DNA of 64,000 bases from UBA11865 sp963749825 (lineage in GTDB: Bacteria > Chloroflexota > Anaerolineae > Promineifilales > Promineifilaceae), in assembly GCA_963749825.1 (NCBI GenBank), contig CAVVOI010000012.1, positions 1,623,377 to 1,687,376 of the forward strand, written 5' to 3'. Numbering within the stretch: position 1 is the first letter of the stretch; the number at the start of each line of letters is the position of its first letter. Shown piece after piece: positions 9,631-18,344 of the stretch. Position numbers and translations under genes: made by a program. The notes beneath the pieces were generated by a model. The model saw nothing but the letters and a program-made list of their open reading frames with translations, searched no databases and was not told where the DNA came from.

Positions 9631-11340
9631 CTAGTCTCGATGTATTAGGCTGAGGATTAGGAACAAGCCGGCCAACCCCCAGAATACATAACCTAAGGTT
9701 TCTTCCCCGGCTACGTAGAATACTGTCCCGCATAGCAATAGAGCCGCTACAATCAGACTCCAATTCGGCCGGCTGATACGTCTTTCGATTCGATCGAGGC
9801 GTCGCAAAAGCGCGCGGTCTTGGGTGGTCTGGACGCGCAGACGGCCGGATTCGGCCACAGCCAATACCCGTTCCACTTGCGCCGGCAGTGTCAATAGAAC
9901 TCGCAGCCACTCGGCAATCGTGGCCAGTCCAAACTCAAGACCTGCCTGGCTGCCCATCAAGTTGCGTCCGTACTTCTCCACCAGTTGCCAGGGATTTATG
10001 GAGGGATCAAGTTGAGATGCCAGGCCAGAAAGCATACCCATGGCCCGGCCGAAAAAGATAAAATCCTGCGGTACCTGGAAGGGAAACTCGAACATGATAT
10101 CGCGGAATTCGCGGGAGAATTCCTGGATCTCCTCCGGATCGGGTTGGCTTAATTCGGCCAGGTTCCGGCCCCACATCTGATCCAGGAGTTGTTCTAGGGC
10201 TTCAGTAATACGGTCTAAGTCACTGCCGGGTAAAAAGAAACCCAGGTCCTTAAATGCCAAGGTAAGTTGGCGCGCATCGCGTTGGGTTACCGCTACCAAA
10301 ACCCGGCGCAAATTTTCGCCCATGAGTTCTTCAATATGACCGACCATGCCGAAATCGACAAAGGACAGGCGGAACGGCCGGTTCTGACCATCGGATCTGC
10401 TATTGGCCGGGCCAATTGGTTGGATGAACAAATTGCCCGGGTGGGGATCGGCGTGAAAAAAACCTTCTTCAAAAATCTGTTTGAAATAGGCGTCCAATAG
10501 CCGGATGGCAACTTCCCTCTGATCAATGCCGGCCTCCGCCAACGCTTCTTCGTCGGTGATCTTGATTCCGGAAACGTCTTCCAAAACCAGAACACGGCGA
10601 GTCGAGTGCTGCCTGTATACGGCCGGGATTCGAACGCCGGGATCATCGGCAAATATCACGGCAAAGCGTTCAGCGTTATCCGCTTCACTGACATAATCTA
10701 ACTCCTCCCACATCGTCTCCGAGAATTCCGCCAGGAGCGCTGGCACATCAGCTCGTTTCCGAATCGGCTTGTAGCGCATGACCCAGCCGGATACGACGCT
10801 CAAAGCTGCCAAATCGGTCCGGACGATATCCTCAATGTACGGCCTCTGGACCTTGACTACAACGTCCTTAGCATTTGGATCGTGGTTCGCTCCGGCCTCA
10901 GGCACCAAACGGGCACGATGAGCCTGGCCCAGCGATGCGGCTGCTAGTGGTTCAGCCCAAAAATGAGTGAAGTGATCATCGACGTCGCCCAATTCCGCGT
11001 TTAAGATGATTTCGATCTGATAAAAAGGAACGGGTGGCACTTCATCCTGAAGACCGGATAATTCATCGGTGATTTCGGGAGGTAACACATCAACACGAGA
11101 GCTGAGAAATTGTCCCAGCTTGATCATCACGCCACCCATTTCGATGGCCACTTCGCGGAAGCGGCGGGCCATGCGCCGGTAGCGTTCTGGACGGCCGCGT
11201 CGAACCCGGCTTTTGAAGATCCGGCCGATGAGTAAATCCCACCAGATAACGTTGGCCAACACACCGGAAAAGAACCACAATATCTTTCGATATCGAGCCC
11301 TATCGATGATTTCTGGTTGCTCTTCGATGTGGGTAGTCAT
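9631..11340 (-). CDS. ABC1/AarF/UbiB family atypical kinase-like protein
   Basis: A 569-residue member of the UbiB/ADCK protein-kinase-like superfamily. The diagnostic KxGQ motif is at residues 74-77 (KLGQ), and the alanine-rich nucleotide loop AAASLGQAHRA at about 133-143. The catalytic region HADPHPGN and the DFG-like VDFGMVG follow. The last about 45 residues form one or two transmembrane helices, as in quinone-linked UbiB proteins, so the protein is probably membrane-anchored. Family members support isoprenoid-quinone or lipid metabolism through ATPase or kinase activity; the exact substrate cannot be read from sequence. It is transcribed away from the tRNA and pcrA region. Confidence 0.9.
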   Translation of the reverse strand: MTTHIEEQPEIIDRARYRKILWFFSGVLANVIWWDLLIGRIFKSRVRRGRPERYRRMARRFREVAIEMGGVMIKLGQFLSSRVDVLPPEITDELSGLQDEVPPVPFYQIEIILNAELGDVDDHFTHFWAEPLAAASLGQAHRARLVPEAGANHDPNAKDVVVKVQRPYIEDIVRTDLAALSVVSGWVMRYKPIRKRADVPALLAEFSETMWEELDYVSEADNAERFAVIFADDPGVRIPAVYRQHSTRRVLVLEDVSGIKITDEEALAEAGIDQREVAIRLLDAYFKQIFEEGFFHADPHPGNLFIQPIGPANSRSDGQNRPFRLSFVDFGMVGHIEELMGENLRRVLVAVTQRDARQLTLAFKDLGFFLPGSDLDRITEALEQLLDQMWGRNLAELSQPDPEEIQEFSREFRDIMFEFPFQVPQDFIFFGRAMGMLSGLASQLDPSINPWQLVEKYGRNLMGSQAGLEFGLATIAEWLRVLLTLPAQVERVLAVAESGRLRVQTTQDRALLRRLDRIERRISRPNWSLIVAALLLCGTVFYVAGEETLGYVFWGLAGLFLILSLIHRD

Positions 11341-11448
11341 CAGCGAATCAGTGCTCCCATGAATCTATGTTGCGCGTGCCTGATGAGTGGATAGTCAAAT
11401 CTTGTGTCAATTTGAAGAGCCCACCTAAAAAATAGCCGGCACTCAAGA

Positions 11449-11480
11449 AAAAAGACTTCGCCCTTATTCAAGCGAAGCCT
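11449..11480 (-). terminator. Rho-independent terminator after tRNA-Glu
   Basis: On the minus strand a hairpin with a GGCTTCGC / GCGAAGTC stem (plus positions 11454-11480) is followed directly by a T-rich run (TTTTTTCTT). It lies about 15 bases beyond the 3' end of the tRNA and is correctly oriented for it. Confidence 0.75.
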
Positions 11481-11494
11481 CCTGTCAAATATTG

Positions 11495-11567
11495 TGGCCC
11501 ATACGGGACTCGAACCCGTGTTTCGGCCTTGAGAGGGCCGCGTCCTAGGCCGCTAGACGAATGGGCC
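11495..11567 (-). tRNA. tRNA-Glu (anticodon CTC)
   Basis: On the minus strand the sequence folds as a 73-nt cloverleaf. The acceptor stem GGCCCAT pairs with ATGGGCC and the discriminator is A. The anticodon arm has a CGGCC/GGCCG stem and 7-nt loop CTCTCAA, giving anticodon CTC (reads GAG). The T arm contains GGTTCGAGTCC. CCA is not encoded and must be added. It lies between the UbiB-like gene and pcrA. Confidence 0.95.
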
Positions 11568-11728
11568 ATTTAGCGATGCGGATTCTAACAGAGGGGCAAT
11601 TGGCTGTCAAACCTGGAAACCTTGTTATGTGCCGTTTGCTTTCACCTGGTTTACCTCCCATAAATTGAGGCGATTAATATTCAAGCTGGCATTCCTGTTT
11701 CGCTCAATGTGCCCTATAATTGCCCATC

Positions 11729-14006
11729 ATGGGAAATCTCAACAACTTAAATGAAGCACAAAGGGCGGCCGTCGAAGCCGGTTCGGGGCCAATCCTCGTT
11801 TTAGCCGGTCCTGGCAGCGGCAAGACCAGGGTCCTCACCCACCGGATAGTTTACCTGATTCAAGAACTAGATATCGCACCCTGGCGTATCATGGCTGTAA
11901 CCTTCACCAACAAAGCCGCTCGCGAGATGCGACACCGGATCGATTCTCTTTTAGGCGATAAATCCAGTGGCTTAACCATGGGCACTTTTCATGCGACATG
12001 CGCCCGAATATTGCGCAGAGAAAGCGAGAATCTGCTGGGATATGACGGAAATTTCCTGATTTTCGACACGGCCGACCAGCGCCAGGTAGCCAAACAAGCG
12101 ATACAGGATCTCGGGCTAGACGATAAGAAATTCTCTCCGAATCGGATGCTGTCCGGTATCAGCACGGCCAAGAATGAGTTGGTCACACCGGAACAATACG
12201 CCGCCAGCAACTATATTTCCGAGATAATCCGACGCGTCTACCAACGCTACCAGGAGATCTTGGTAGCCAATAACGCCATGGATTTCGACGATTTATTGAT
12301 GAATGCGGTGCTACTGCTCGACGATCGGCCTGATGTTCTGGAACGGTACCAACAAAAATACCAATATATCCTGGTAGATGAATTTCAAGATACCAACACA
12401 GCTCAATATGAGCTGCTCAAACGATTGGTGAACAGCAAGGGAAATATCTTCGTGGTGGGCGACGCCGACCAATCGATCTACAAGTGGCGCGGCGCCGATT
12501 TCCGGAATCTCATCCGATATCGGGAACATTATCCAAATGCCCAACTGATTCTGTTGGAGCAAAATTACCGTTCTACCCAGGTGATACTCGACGCAGCCAA
12601 GGCTATCATCCGCCACAACCGGGAAAGAGTGGATAAGGAGTTGTTCACCAATAGAAAGGGCGGCGCCCAGATCACGATCCGGGAAGCTTATAATGACGTG
12701 GAAGAAGCCGAGTTGGTGGTCAACACGATCGAACAAATCTTACTTGAAGGCGTTCATCTCGGCGACTGCGCCGTCATGTACCGTACGAACGCCCAGTCCC
12801 GTGTATTAGAAGAAGCTTTTATCAGGTCCGGCATTAATTACCGGCTGGTCGGAGCTACCCGGTTCTACGGGCGGCGCGAAATCAAGGACCTGATCGCCTA
12901 TTTACGGCTCGTACACAGCCTGGCCGATTCAGTTAGTTTCGGCCGGGTCCTCAACACCCCCACCAGAGGCATCGGTAAAAAAACAATGCAAACCCTTAGC
13001 CAATGGGCACAAAGGGAAGGCCAACAACCAGGCCAAGCGTTAATTCGGCTGGTCGAAGAACCCGATCTTGCTCACCCATTCAGCGGGCGTGCCCTTAGCG
13101 CACTTTCTAGGTTCGGGAATATGCTGAGGAATTGGATTTCATTGAAGGACCAGCTGACTATCGGCGAATTTGTTGGACACGATTATCGACGGCACCGGAT
13201 ATCGCCTATTCATTGACGACGGCACGGCCGAGGGGCGGGATCGCTGGGCCAATGTGATGGAATTACGCAACGTGGCGATAGAATTCGACGAGCTCACCTT
13301 GAGCGAATTTCTCGAGCAAGTAGCTCTTGTCGCCGATATCGACGATCTCGAGGAAGACCCGGATGCACCCACTCTGCTGACGCTCCATGCTGCAAAAGGG
13401 CTTGAGTTTCCCGTGGTCTTCATCGTTGGCCTGGAAGAAGGCATGTTGCCCCATAGTCGTTCGCTGGACGAGGCCGATGAGTTGGCCGAGGAACGCCGGT
13501 TGTTCTATGTAGGCTTGACACGGGCGAAGGATCGTATTTTTCTCTCCCATGCCTTCCGGCGCACGACTTACGGCGGCACTGAAGTCTCGGTGCCGTCCCG
13601 ATTCATCCAAGATATCCCCAAAGAATTGATGGATGGAGGATCGAGTAGTCAGCGTAGACAGGAATCCCGGCGCCGGGTTAGTTCTTGGAACTGGTCTTCG
13701 GAAGCAAGCAATAGATCCGCCGTCCGCGGAACAGACATGGGCGCAGGCCAAGAAATGACTGTCCGAAAAGTCTTGCCCGAACCTTATTCAGGGCAAAGTC
13801 TCACCAAACGCGAAAAAAAGCCCGCCTTGACCAAGGCTCAATACCGCACCGGGCAACAAGTGCATCACCAAAAATTTGGCAAAGGGATCGTGATCGAGAG
13901 TAAACTCACGGGCAATGACGAAGAAGTCGTCGTCGCCTTCAGCGATACCGATGTAGGTATTAAAAAGCTGGTGGCCAGCCTGGCGAAATTGGAGATCAAG
14001 GAATAG
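11729..14006 (+). CDS. pcrA: UvrD/PcrA-type DNA helicase, interrupted by a one-base frameshift
   Basis: Superfamily 1A 3'-5' DNA helicase used in repair and replication-fork maintenance. The first frame (start ATG 11729) has Walker A AGPGSGKT at residues 26-33, FTNKAAREM, the Walker B box VDEFQDTN, motif III GDADQSIYKWRGA and QNYRST. The second frame (to 14006) carries motif V TLHAAKGLEF and motif VI RRLFYVGLTRAKD, plus the C-terminal PcrA tail ending in a KFGKGIV-type RNAP-binding segment. Together they give about 759 residues, full family length. The frames meet at the TTT of 13169-13171: dropping one T restores GELLDTII, the expected helicase sequence. So this is either a recent inactivating +1 change or a base-calling error; coding quality on both sides favours error. 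Confidence 0.92.
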
Positions 14007-14013
14007 ATGACCT

Positions 14014-14070
14014 GCACCAACATCCTGTGGTGGCACCAACATCCTGTGGTGGCACCAACATCCTGTGGTG
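14014..14070 (+). repeat. Three perfect tandem copies of a 19-bp unit
   Basis: The 19-bp unit GCACCAACATCCTGTGGTG is repeated three times without change between pcrA and the phosphatase gene. Each unit contains CACCA and its inverted complement TGGTG, so each can form a 5-bp stem with an 8-nt loop. The third copy ends 7 bases before the ATG of the next gene, so copy-number change would alter its translation start region. Confidence 0.9.
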
Positions 14071-14077
14071 ATTGATA

Positions 14078-14785
14078 ATGGAATTGTTATTCGCAGTCGC
14101 TAAAGTTAGCAAATATGCCTCGAGGGAGAGCGGCGATACGTTGGAGATGACCGAACGCCCTCATGGCGGTTTGTCAATGGTCTTAGTTGACGGACAACGA
14201 AGCGGCCGATCGGCCAAAGCTATCAGCAACGTGGTAGCCCGCAAAGCTGTTCAACTCCTGGCTGAAGGCGTACGAGATGGCGCGGCTGCCCGCGCCGCCC
14301 ACGATTACCTCTTCACCTACCGGGGAGGTAAAGTCAGCGCTACGCTCAATATTTTGTCGGTAGATACGCGCAGTGGAACCCTGGTAATTTCACGAAATAA
14401 TCCGGCTCCGGTTGTCATTCGTACAGCAGAGAAAGGAGTCTACCTGCTGGACGAGCCTTCTTCGGTCGTTGGCGTCCATCGTCAGGTTAAACCAATCATA
14501 ACCGAGATCCCGGTAGCCGTCGGAACCGTCATCGTCATCTTTACCGATGGGTTGCAACATGCCGGATCCTTAAGTGGGTCAATAGGTTTGAATCCCGCAG
14601 CTATCGTAGCTGATCTGATCGACGGTGATACTTGGGATGCCAGCCAAATCGCCGATACTCTCTTAGAAAGCGCCTTAGAATTGGAAAAAGGACGGCCGAA
14701 GGACGATATCAGCATCATGTGCATATCCGTGGTAGCCAAACAAAGCGATGACACGCGCCGCCTCTACGGCCGGCTGCCGTTGTAA
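14078..14785 (+). CDS. PP2C/SpoIIE-type serine phosphatase
   Basis: A 235-residue stand-alone phosphatase domain of the SpoIIE/RsbU (PPM) type. Metal-binding motifs are visible: VDGQRSGRSA near residue 35, FTDGLQHAG near 155 and KDDISIMC near 210. Such enzymes dephosphorylate Ser/Thr phosphoproteins, classically anti-anti-sigma factors in partner-switching, but no such partner is nearby. I chose the ATG at 14078; a TTG two codons upstream is also possible. The downstream P-loop gene starts 3 bases after its stop, so the two are probably translationally coupled. Confidence 0.82.
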   Translation: MELLFAVAKVSKYASRESGDTLEMTERPHGGLSMVLVDGQRSGRSAKAISNVVARKAVQLLAEGVRDGAAARAAHDYLFTYRGGKVSATLNILSVDTRSGTLVISRNNPAPVVIRTAEKGVYLLDEPSSVVGVHRQVKPIITEIPVAVGTVIVIFTDGLQHAGSLSGSIGLNPAAIVADLIDGDTWDASQIADTLLESALELEKGRPKDDISIMCISVVAKQSDDTRRLYGRLPL

Positions 14786-14787
14786 AA

Positions 14788-15165
14788 ATGACGGCCGAAA
14801 CCGAGGTCAAATTAAAGGTGGCAGTGGTGGGGGCCTGTGCCTCAGGGAAAAGCGCCCTGGTTGCGGCTCTACGACAAGCGGGATATGAGGCGCGCCACGT
14901 GGCTCAAGAACATTCCTACGTTCCATATATGTGGCAACGCATCAGCCAACCAGACGTACTGGTCTATCTGGATGTGGACTATCAATCGATCAAAATTCGC
15001 CGGCCGCGCTTGAATTTCAAACCTGAACACCTGGCGGAACAAAATAGGCGTCTATCTCATGCCAGACAAAGCTGCCACCTCTATTTGGACACCGGAGAAT
15101 TAAGTCTTGAAGCCGTGCGCGACCAGACTCTGTCCTTTCTACGAGAATTTAGGCCAGCGAGTTGA
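14788..15165 (+). CDS. Small P-loop NTPase-like protein
   Basis: A 125-residue protein with a clear Walker A motif GACASGKS at about residues 15-22 and a hydrophobic strand VLVYLDVD near 57 that could be Walker B. The order resembles small nucleotide kinases or GTPase-like folds cut to a minimal core. A basic segment (KIRRPRLNF) follows. I cannot assign a reaction. The 2-base gap after the PP2C gene suggests a functional pair, possibly a signalling module, which is inference only. Confidence 0.65.
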   Translation: MTAETEVKLKVAVVGACASGKSALVAALRQAGYEARHVAQEHSYVPYMWQRISQPDVLVYLDVDYQSIKIRRPRLNFKPEHLAEQNRRLSHARQSCHLYLDTGELSLEAVRDQTLSFLREFRPAS

Positions 15166-15188
15166 TCGCGTGTTCCAGGCAAAAACCA

Positions 15189-16004
15189 TCAGCGCCCCAA
15201 TATTCGCTTAGTTATCCCTCCGCTATCCAGCTTTTCCTTCAACGCTTCCTGCATTTTTAGCGCTTCTGGATGATCGGCTTTGATCTTTAGGACACGTCTA
15301 TTGCAATGGGCTGCTTCCACGAATTCCTCCATTCGCCAGTAAGCCAGGCTCATTTTGTGCCATAACGCTTCATCCTCAGCGGAAAAGTGAGTCGCTTCTT
15401 TATATATGGTGACTGCCTGGTCGTATTGCTTGAACCGATAATAACAATCACCTAGATCTTGTCGAAGACGTAGCTTTTGAGGTACTGTTTCGGCCGCTTC
15501 CGTCGCCTTTGCGTACCATTGGATTGCTTCTTCGAGATTCTCTTGTTCCTGCCAATAAGCGATTTCACCCCTGAGTACATAATAATCAGCCGGGTTGATT
15601 TCCTCAAGATAGTCCAGGACCAATCTGGCATCTTCAAAACGGCCACTGTAAACATAGATAAAGGCTTCAACCATATTGATCTCAAGAACATCCGGTGCCA
15701 TTTCCTGGGCTTTTTCGAGCCACTCTAAGGACAGAGATAAACCCGATTCCGCATGGTTGCCGTCTTTCTCTCTTGAAGCCTTTATTAACGTATAAGCTAT
15801 CCCGGCGTAAGCGTAAGGCGCTGAGTCACCGGATTGGAATGTCCGAAGAGCAGCTATCAGAGGTTTGGGATCAGCACGAAAATCATCAGCTTGATCAAGT
15901 CCCACTTCATATACTTTTCGACCGAGCTCGGTGGCCTCGGCCGAACCAGGCCAATTCATCTTATCTATGACGGGACCGATCTTTTCAACTAATACTTTAC
16001 CCAT
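15189..16004 (-). CDS. TPR protein, soluble
   Basis: A 271-residue cytoplasmic protein with TPR-like helix pairs from about residue 120 to 260 (Y-R-F-K-Q-Y-D-Q-A-V-type repeats) after a helical N-terminal region. No signal peptide or membrane segment. It is convergent with the PP2C/P-loop pair and lies beyond the groEL terminator. Likely a protein-protein interaction module; no specific role can be read. Confidence 0.8.
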   Translation of the reverse strand: MGKVLVEKIGPVIDKMNWPGSAEATELGRKVYEVGLDQADDFRADPKPLIAALRTFQSGDSAPYAYAGIAYTLIKASREKDGNHAESGLSLSLEWLEKAQEMAPDVLEINMVEAFIYVYSGRFEDARLVLDYLEEINPADYYVLRGEIAYWQEQENLEEAIQWYAKATEAAETVPQKLRLRQDLGDCYYRFKQYDQAVTIYKEATHFSAEDEALWHKMSLAYWRMEEFVEAAHCNRRVLKIKADHPEALKMQEALKEKLDSGGITKRILGR

Positions 16005-16159
16005 GATTGCACTTGATTCCTGAACCCTTGTAAATTAAGCTGCTTGTCGAGAAAGTTATAGGATCAATGTTTAGTTCAAGGCAAGAAATCCAACCTGCTT
16101 CGCCCGCCCACTCTCTTCAAAATTTTAAGCAAACATTAAGATAAAGTGTACAAAGTTTC

Positions 16160-16194
16160 CGAAAAAAGAAAAGACCCCTCTTTCGAGGGGCCTC
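16160..16194 (-). terminator. Terminator of the groES-groEL operon
   Basis: On the minus strand a strong hairpin GGCCCCTC - GAAA - GAGGGGTC is followed by TTTTCTTTTTT, about 27 bases beyond the groEL stop. The GNRA-type loop and U-tract are typical of an intrinsic terminator. Confidence 0.9.
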
Positions 16195-16220
16195 GTTTAT
16201 CTTGGATTTACTTCAAATGA

Positions 16221-17870
16221 CTAGAAGTCACCCATGCCGCCGGGGGGCATTCCACCGGGCATGCCGCCCATAGAGTTTTTCTCTGGCAGGTCAGTGATGA
16301 GCGCCTCGGTCGTCAAGATCATAGCCGCGATACTGGCTGCATTTTCCAAGGCACCTCTGGTAACCTTGGCTGGGTCGATGATGCCGGCCTTGATCATGTT
16401 AACATAATCTTCAGTCAAGACATCATAGCCAATATTCCGATCGTTTTCTTTTTCTTGAGCAGCGCGGACATTCTGAATGATCACGTCGCCGTTTTTACCG
16501 GCATTTTCGGCGATCTTACGCATTGGGGCCAATAAAGCCGCACGCAAAATCTTAACACCCGTAGTTGCATCAACGCCTTCCACCTCGACAGAATCAAGGG
16601 CAGGCAAAGCATTCAAAAGAGCTACGCCACCACCGGGAACGATTCCTTCCTCGACGGCCGCTCGGGTAGCGCTCAAGGCATCCTCTACCCGGTGCTTCTT
16701 TTCTTTCAACTCAACTTCAGTCGCGGCGCCAACACGAATGATGGCCACGCCACCGGCAAGTTTAGCCAGTCGTTCTTGCAGTTTTTCACGGTCATAGTCG
16801 GAGGTGCTGCGATCGATCTCGACTTTAATCTGCTCGACCCGACCCTTAATCTGTGCTTCATCTCCACCGCCATCGACGACAGTTGTATCGTCCTTGTTAG
16901 AGATTACCTTGCCGGCCCGGCCGAGATCAGCTACCTGGACGCTTTCAAGTTTGCGGCCCATTTCTTCGGTGATGACCTGTCCTCCGGTGAGGACCGCGAT
17001 ATCCTGTAGCATCGCTTTGCGGCGATCGCCAAACCCAGGCGCCTTAATAGCTAAGGCGTTGATGGTGCCTCGCAGCTTGTTTAAAACCATGGTGGCCAAA
17101 GCTTCGCCGTCGATATCCTCGGCGATGACAACCAGGTTTCGTTTGCCGGTCTGGATCAGCTTCTCAAGAATCGGAACCAAATCTTGGGCAGAACTGATCT
17201 TCTTGTCATGAATGAGAATGTAAGCATCTTCGATTACCGCTTCCATCGAATCGGAGTCAGTGATGAAGTATGGGCTGATGTAACCACGATCGAATTGCAT
17301 GCCGTCGACGAATTCTTGCTCGAAATCGAGGCTTTGCGATTCTTCAACCGTGATAACGCCATCTTTGCCAACTTTGTCCATCACCTCGGCGATCAGCGTG
17401 CCGATTTCTTTGTCTTGGGCTGAAATGGCGGCTACGGAGGCAATTTCCTCCATGCTATCAATGGAGACAGCCATATCTCTAATGGCCTGCGAGAGTGCTT
17501 CTGTTCCAGCTTCAATACCACGCTTTAACAACATGGGATTGGCGCCAGCAACAACATTCTTGAGGCCTTCATTGACGATATTCTGGGCCAATACGGTTGC
17601 AGTTGTGGTGCCGTCACCAGCGATATCATTGGTTTTGGTAGCGGCTTCTTTCAGCAACTGGGCGCCCATATTCTCAAAAGGATCTTCCAGTTCGATTTCT
17701 TTGGCCACGGTCACGCCATCATGGGTGATGGTCGGTGCGCCAAATTTTTTATCCAGGGCGACGTTACGGCCTTTCGGGCCAAGAGTCGTTGCCACGGCCG
17801 TAGCCAGTGTATCGACGCCAACTTTCAGTCTACGTCGTGCATCTTCAGAAAAAACGAGTTGTTTAGCCAT
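16221..17870 (-). CDS. groEL: Chaperonin GroEL (Hsp60)
   Basis: ATP-dependent 14-mer chaperonin that folds proteins with GroES in the cytoplasm. 549 residues, the standard length. The start MAKQLVFSEDARR, the ATP-binding DGTTTATVLA block, the GFGDRRK segment, and the C-terminal Gly-Gly-Met repeat (GGMPGGM...GDF) are all present. It lies 25 bases downstream of groES in one operon controlled by CIRCE. A purine-rich GGAG precedes the ATG. Confidence 0.99.
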   Translation of the reverse strand: MAKQLVFSEDARRRLKVGVDTLATAVATTLGPKGRNVALDKKFGAPTITHDGVTVAKEIELEDPFENMGAQLLKEAATKTNDIAGDGTTTATVLAQNIVNEGLKNVVAGANPMLLKRGIEAGTEALSQAIRDMAVSIDSMEEIASVAAISAQDKEIGTLIAEVMDKVGKDGVITVEESQSLDFEQEFVDGMQFDRGYISPYFITDSDSMEAVIEDAYILIHDKKISSAQDLVPILEKLIQTGKRNLVVIAEDIDGEALATMVLNKLRGTINALAIKAPGFGDRRKAMLQDIAVLTGGQVITEEMGRKLESVQVADLGRAGKVISNKDDTTVVDGGGDEAQIKGRVEQIKVEIDRSTSDYDREKLQERLAKLAGGVAIIRVGAATEVELKEKKHRVEDALSATRAAVEEGIVPGGGVALLNALPALDSVEVEGVDATTGVKILRAALLAPMRKIAENAGKNGDVIIQNVRAAQEKENDRNIGYDVLTEDYVNMIKAGIIDPAKVTRGALENAASIAAMILTTEALITDLPEKNSMGGMPGGMPPGGMGDF

Positions 17871-17895
17871 GTCTTATTTCTCCTAATGAGTATGT

Positions 17896-18192
17896 TTAGT
17901 CCTCAAGAATCGCCAATACGTCAGATTCTTTGAGAATCAACACTTTTTCGCCATCAATTTTGATTTCGGTACCACCATACTTGGCATACAGGACGATATC
18001 ATCGACGGCAACATCCATCTCAATTCGTTTTCCATCGTCATCACGCCGGCCGGGGCCAATAGCCACGACAACACCTTGTTGGGGCTTTTCCTTGGCGGTT
18101 TCGGGCAATACGAGTCCCGAAGAAGTGGTCTCCTCTTGTTCCTGGGGCTTGACGACCAAACGGTCTCCAAGCGGTTTTAGCTTTTTGGACAT
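17896..18192 (-). CDS. groES: Co-chaperonin GroES (Hsp10)
   Basis: 98-residue co-chaperonin that caps GroEL. Recognisable by the start LKPLGDRLVVKP, the mobile loop EETTSSGLVLPETA, GPGRRDDDG and the ending VLILKESDVLAIL. It is preceded by a good ribosome site (AAAGGAG) and by the CIRCE operator 54 bases upstream. First gene of the groES-groEL operon. Confidence 0.99.
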   Translation of the reverse strand: MSKKLKPLGDRLVVKPQEQEETTSSGLVLPETAKEKPQQGVVVAIGPGRRDDDGKRIEMDVAVDDIVLYAKYGGTEIKIDGEKVLILKESDVLAILED

Positions 18193-18245
18193 TGAGTCTA
18201 TTCTCCTTTCTTAAGCTAATCTTTTTTGGGATTTATGTAATATTG

Positions 18246-18272
18246 TTAGCACTCTCGTGGCGAGAGTGCTAA
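18246..18272. promoter_or_regulatory. CIRCE operator (HrcA-binding), perfect
   Basis: The inverted repeat TTAGCACTC - N9 - GAGTGCTAA is a perfect match to the CIRCE consensus recognised by the heat-shock repressor HrcA. It sits 54-80 bases upstream of the groES start on the minus strand, where it would overlap the promoter or the transcription start. No hrcA gene is in the window. Confidence 0.97.
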
Positions 18273-18317
18273 CAATATCAAAAATTGTAGCACAATTTCA
18301 TGGGCTGTCAAGGGTTT

Positions 18318-18344
18318 TTAGCACTCTTTCCGCTAGACTGCTAA
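18318..18344. promoter_or_regulatory. Second CIRCE-like operator, one mismatch
   Basis: TTAGCACTC - N9 - GACTGCTAA matches CIRCE except for one base (C for G) in the right arm. It lies 45 bases farther upstream of groES than the perfect CIRCE, and its right arm overlaps the stop codon of the neighbouring TPR gene. The 72-base centre-to-centre distance is close to seven helical turns, which would allow cooperative HrcA binding; that is inference. Confidence 0.85.
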
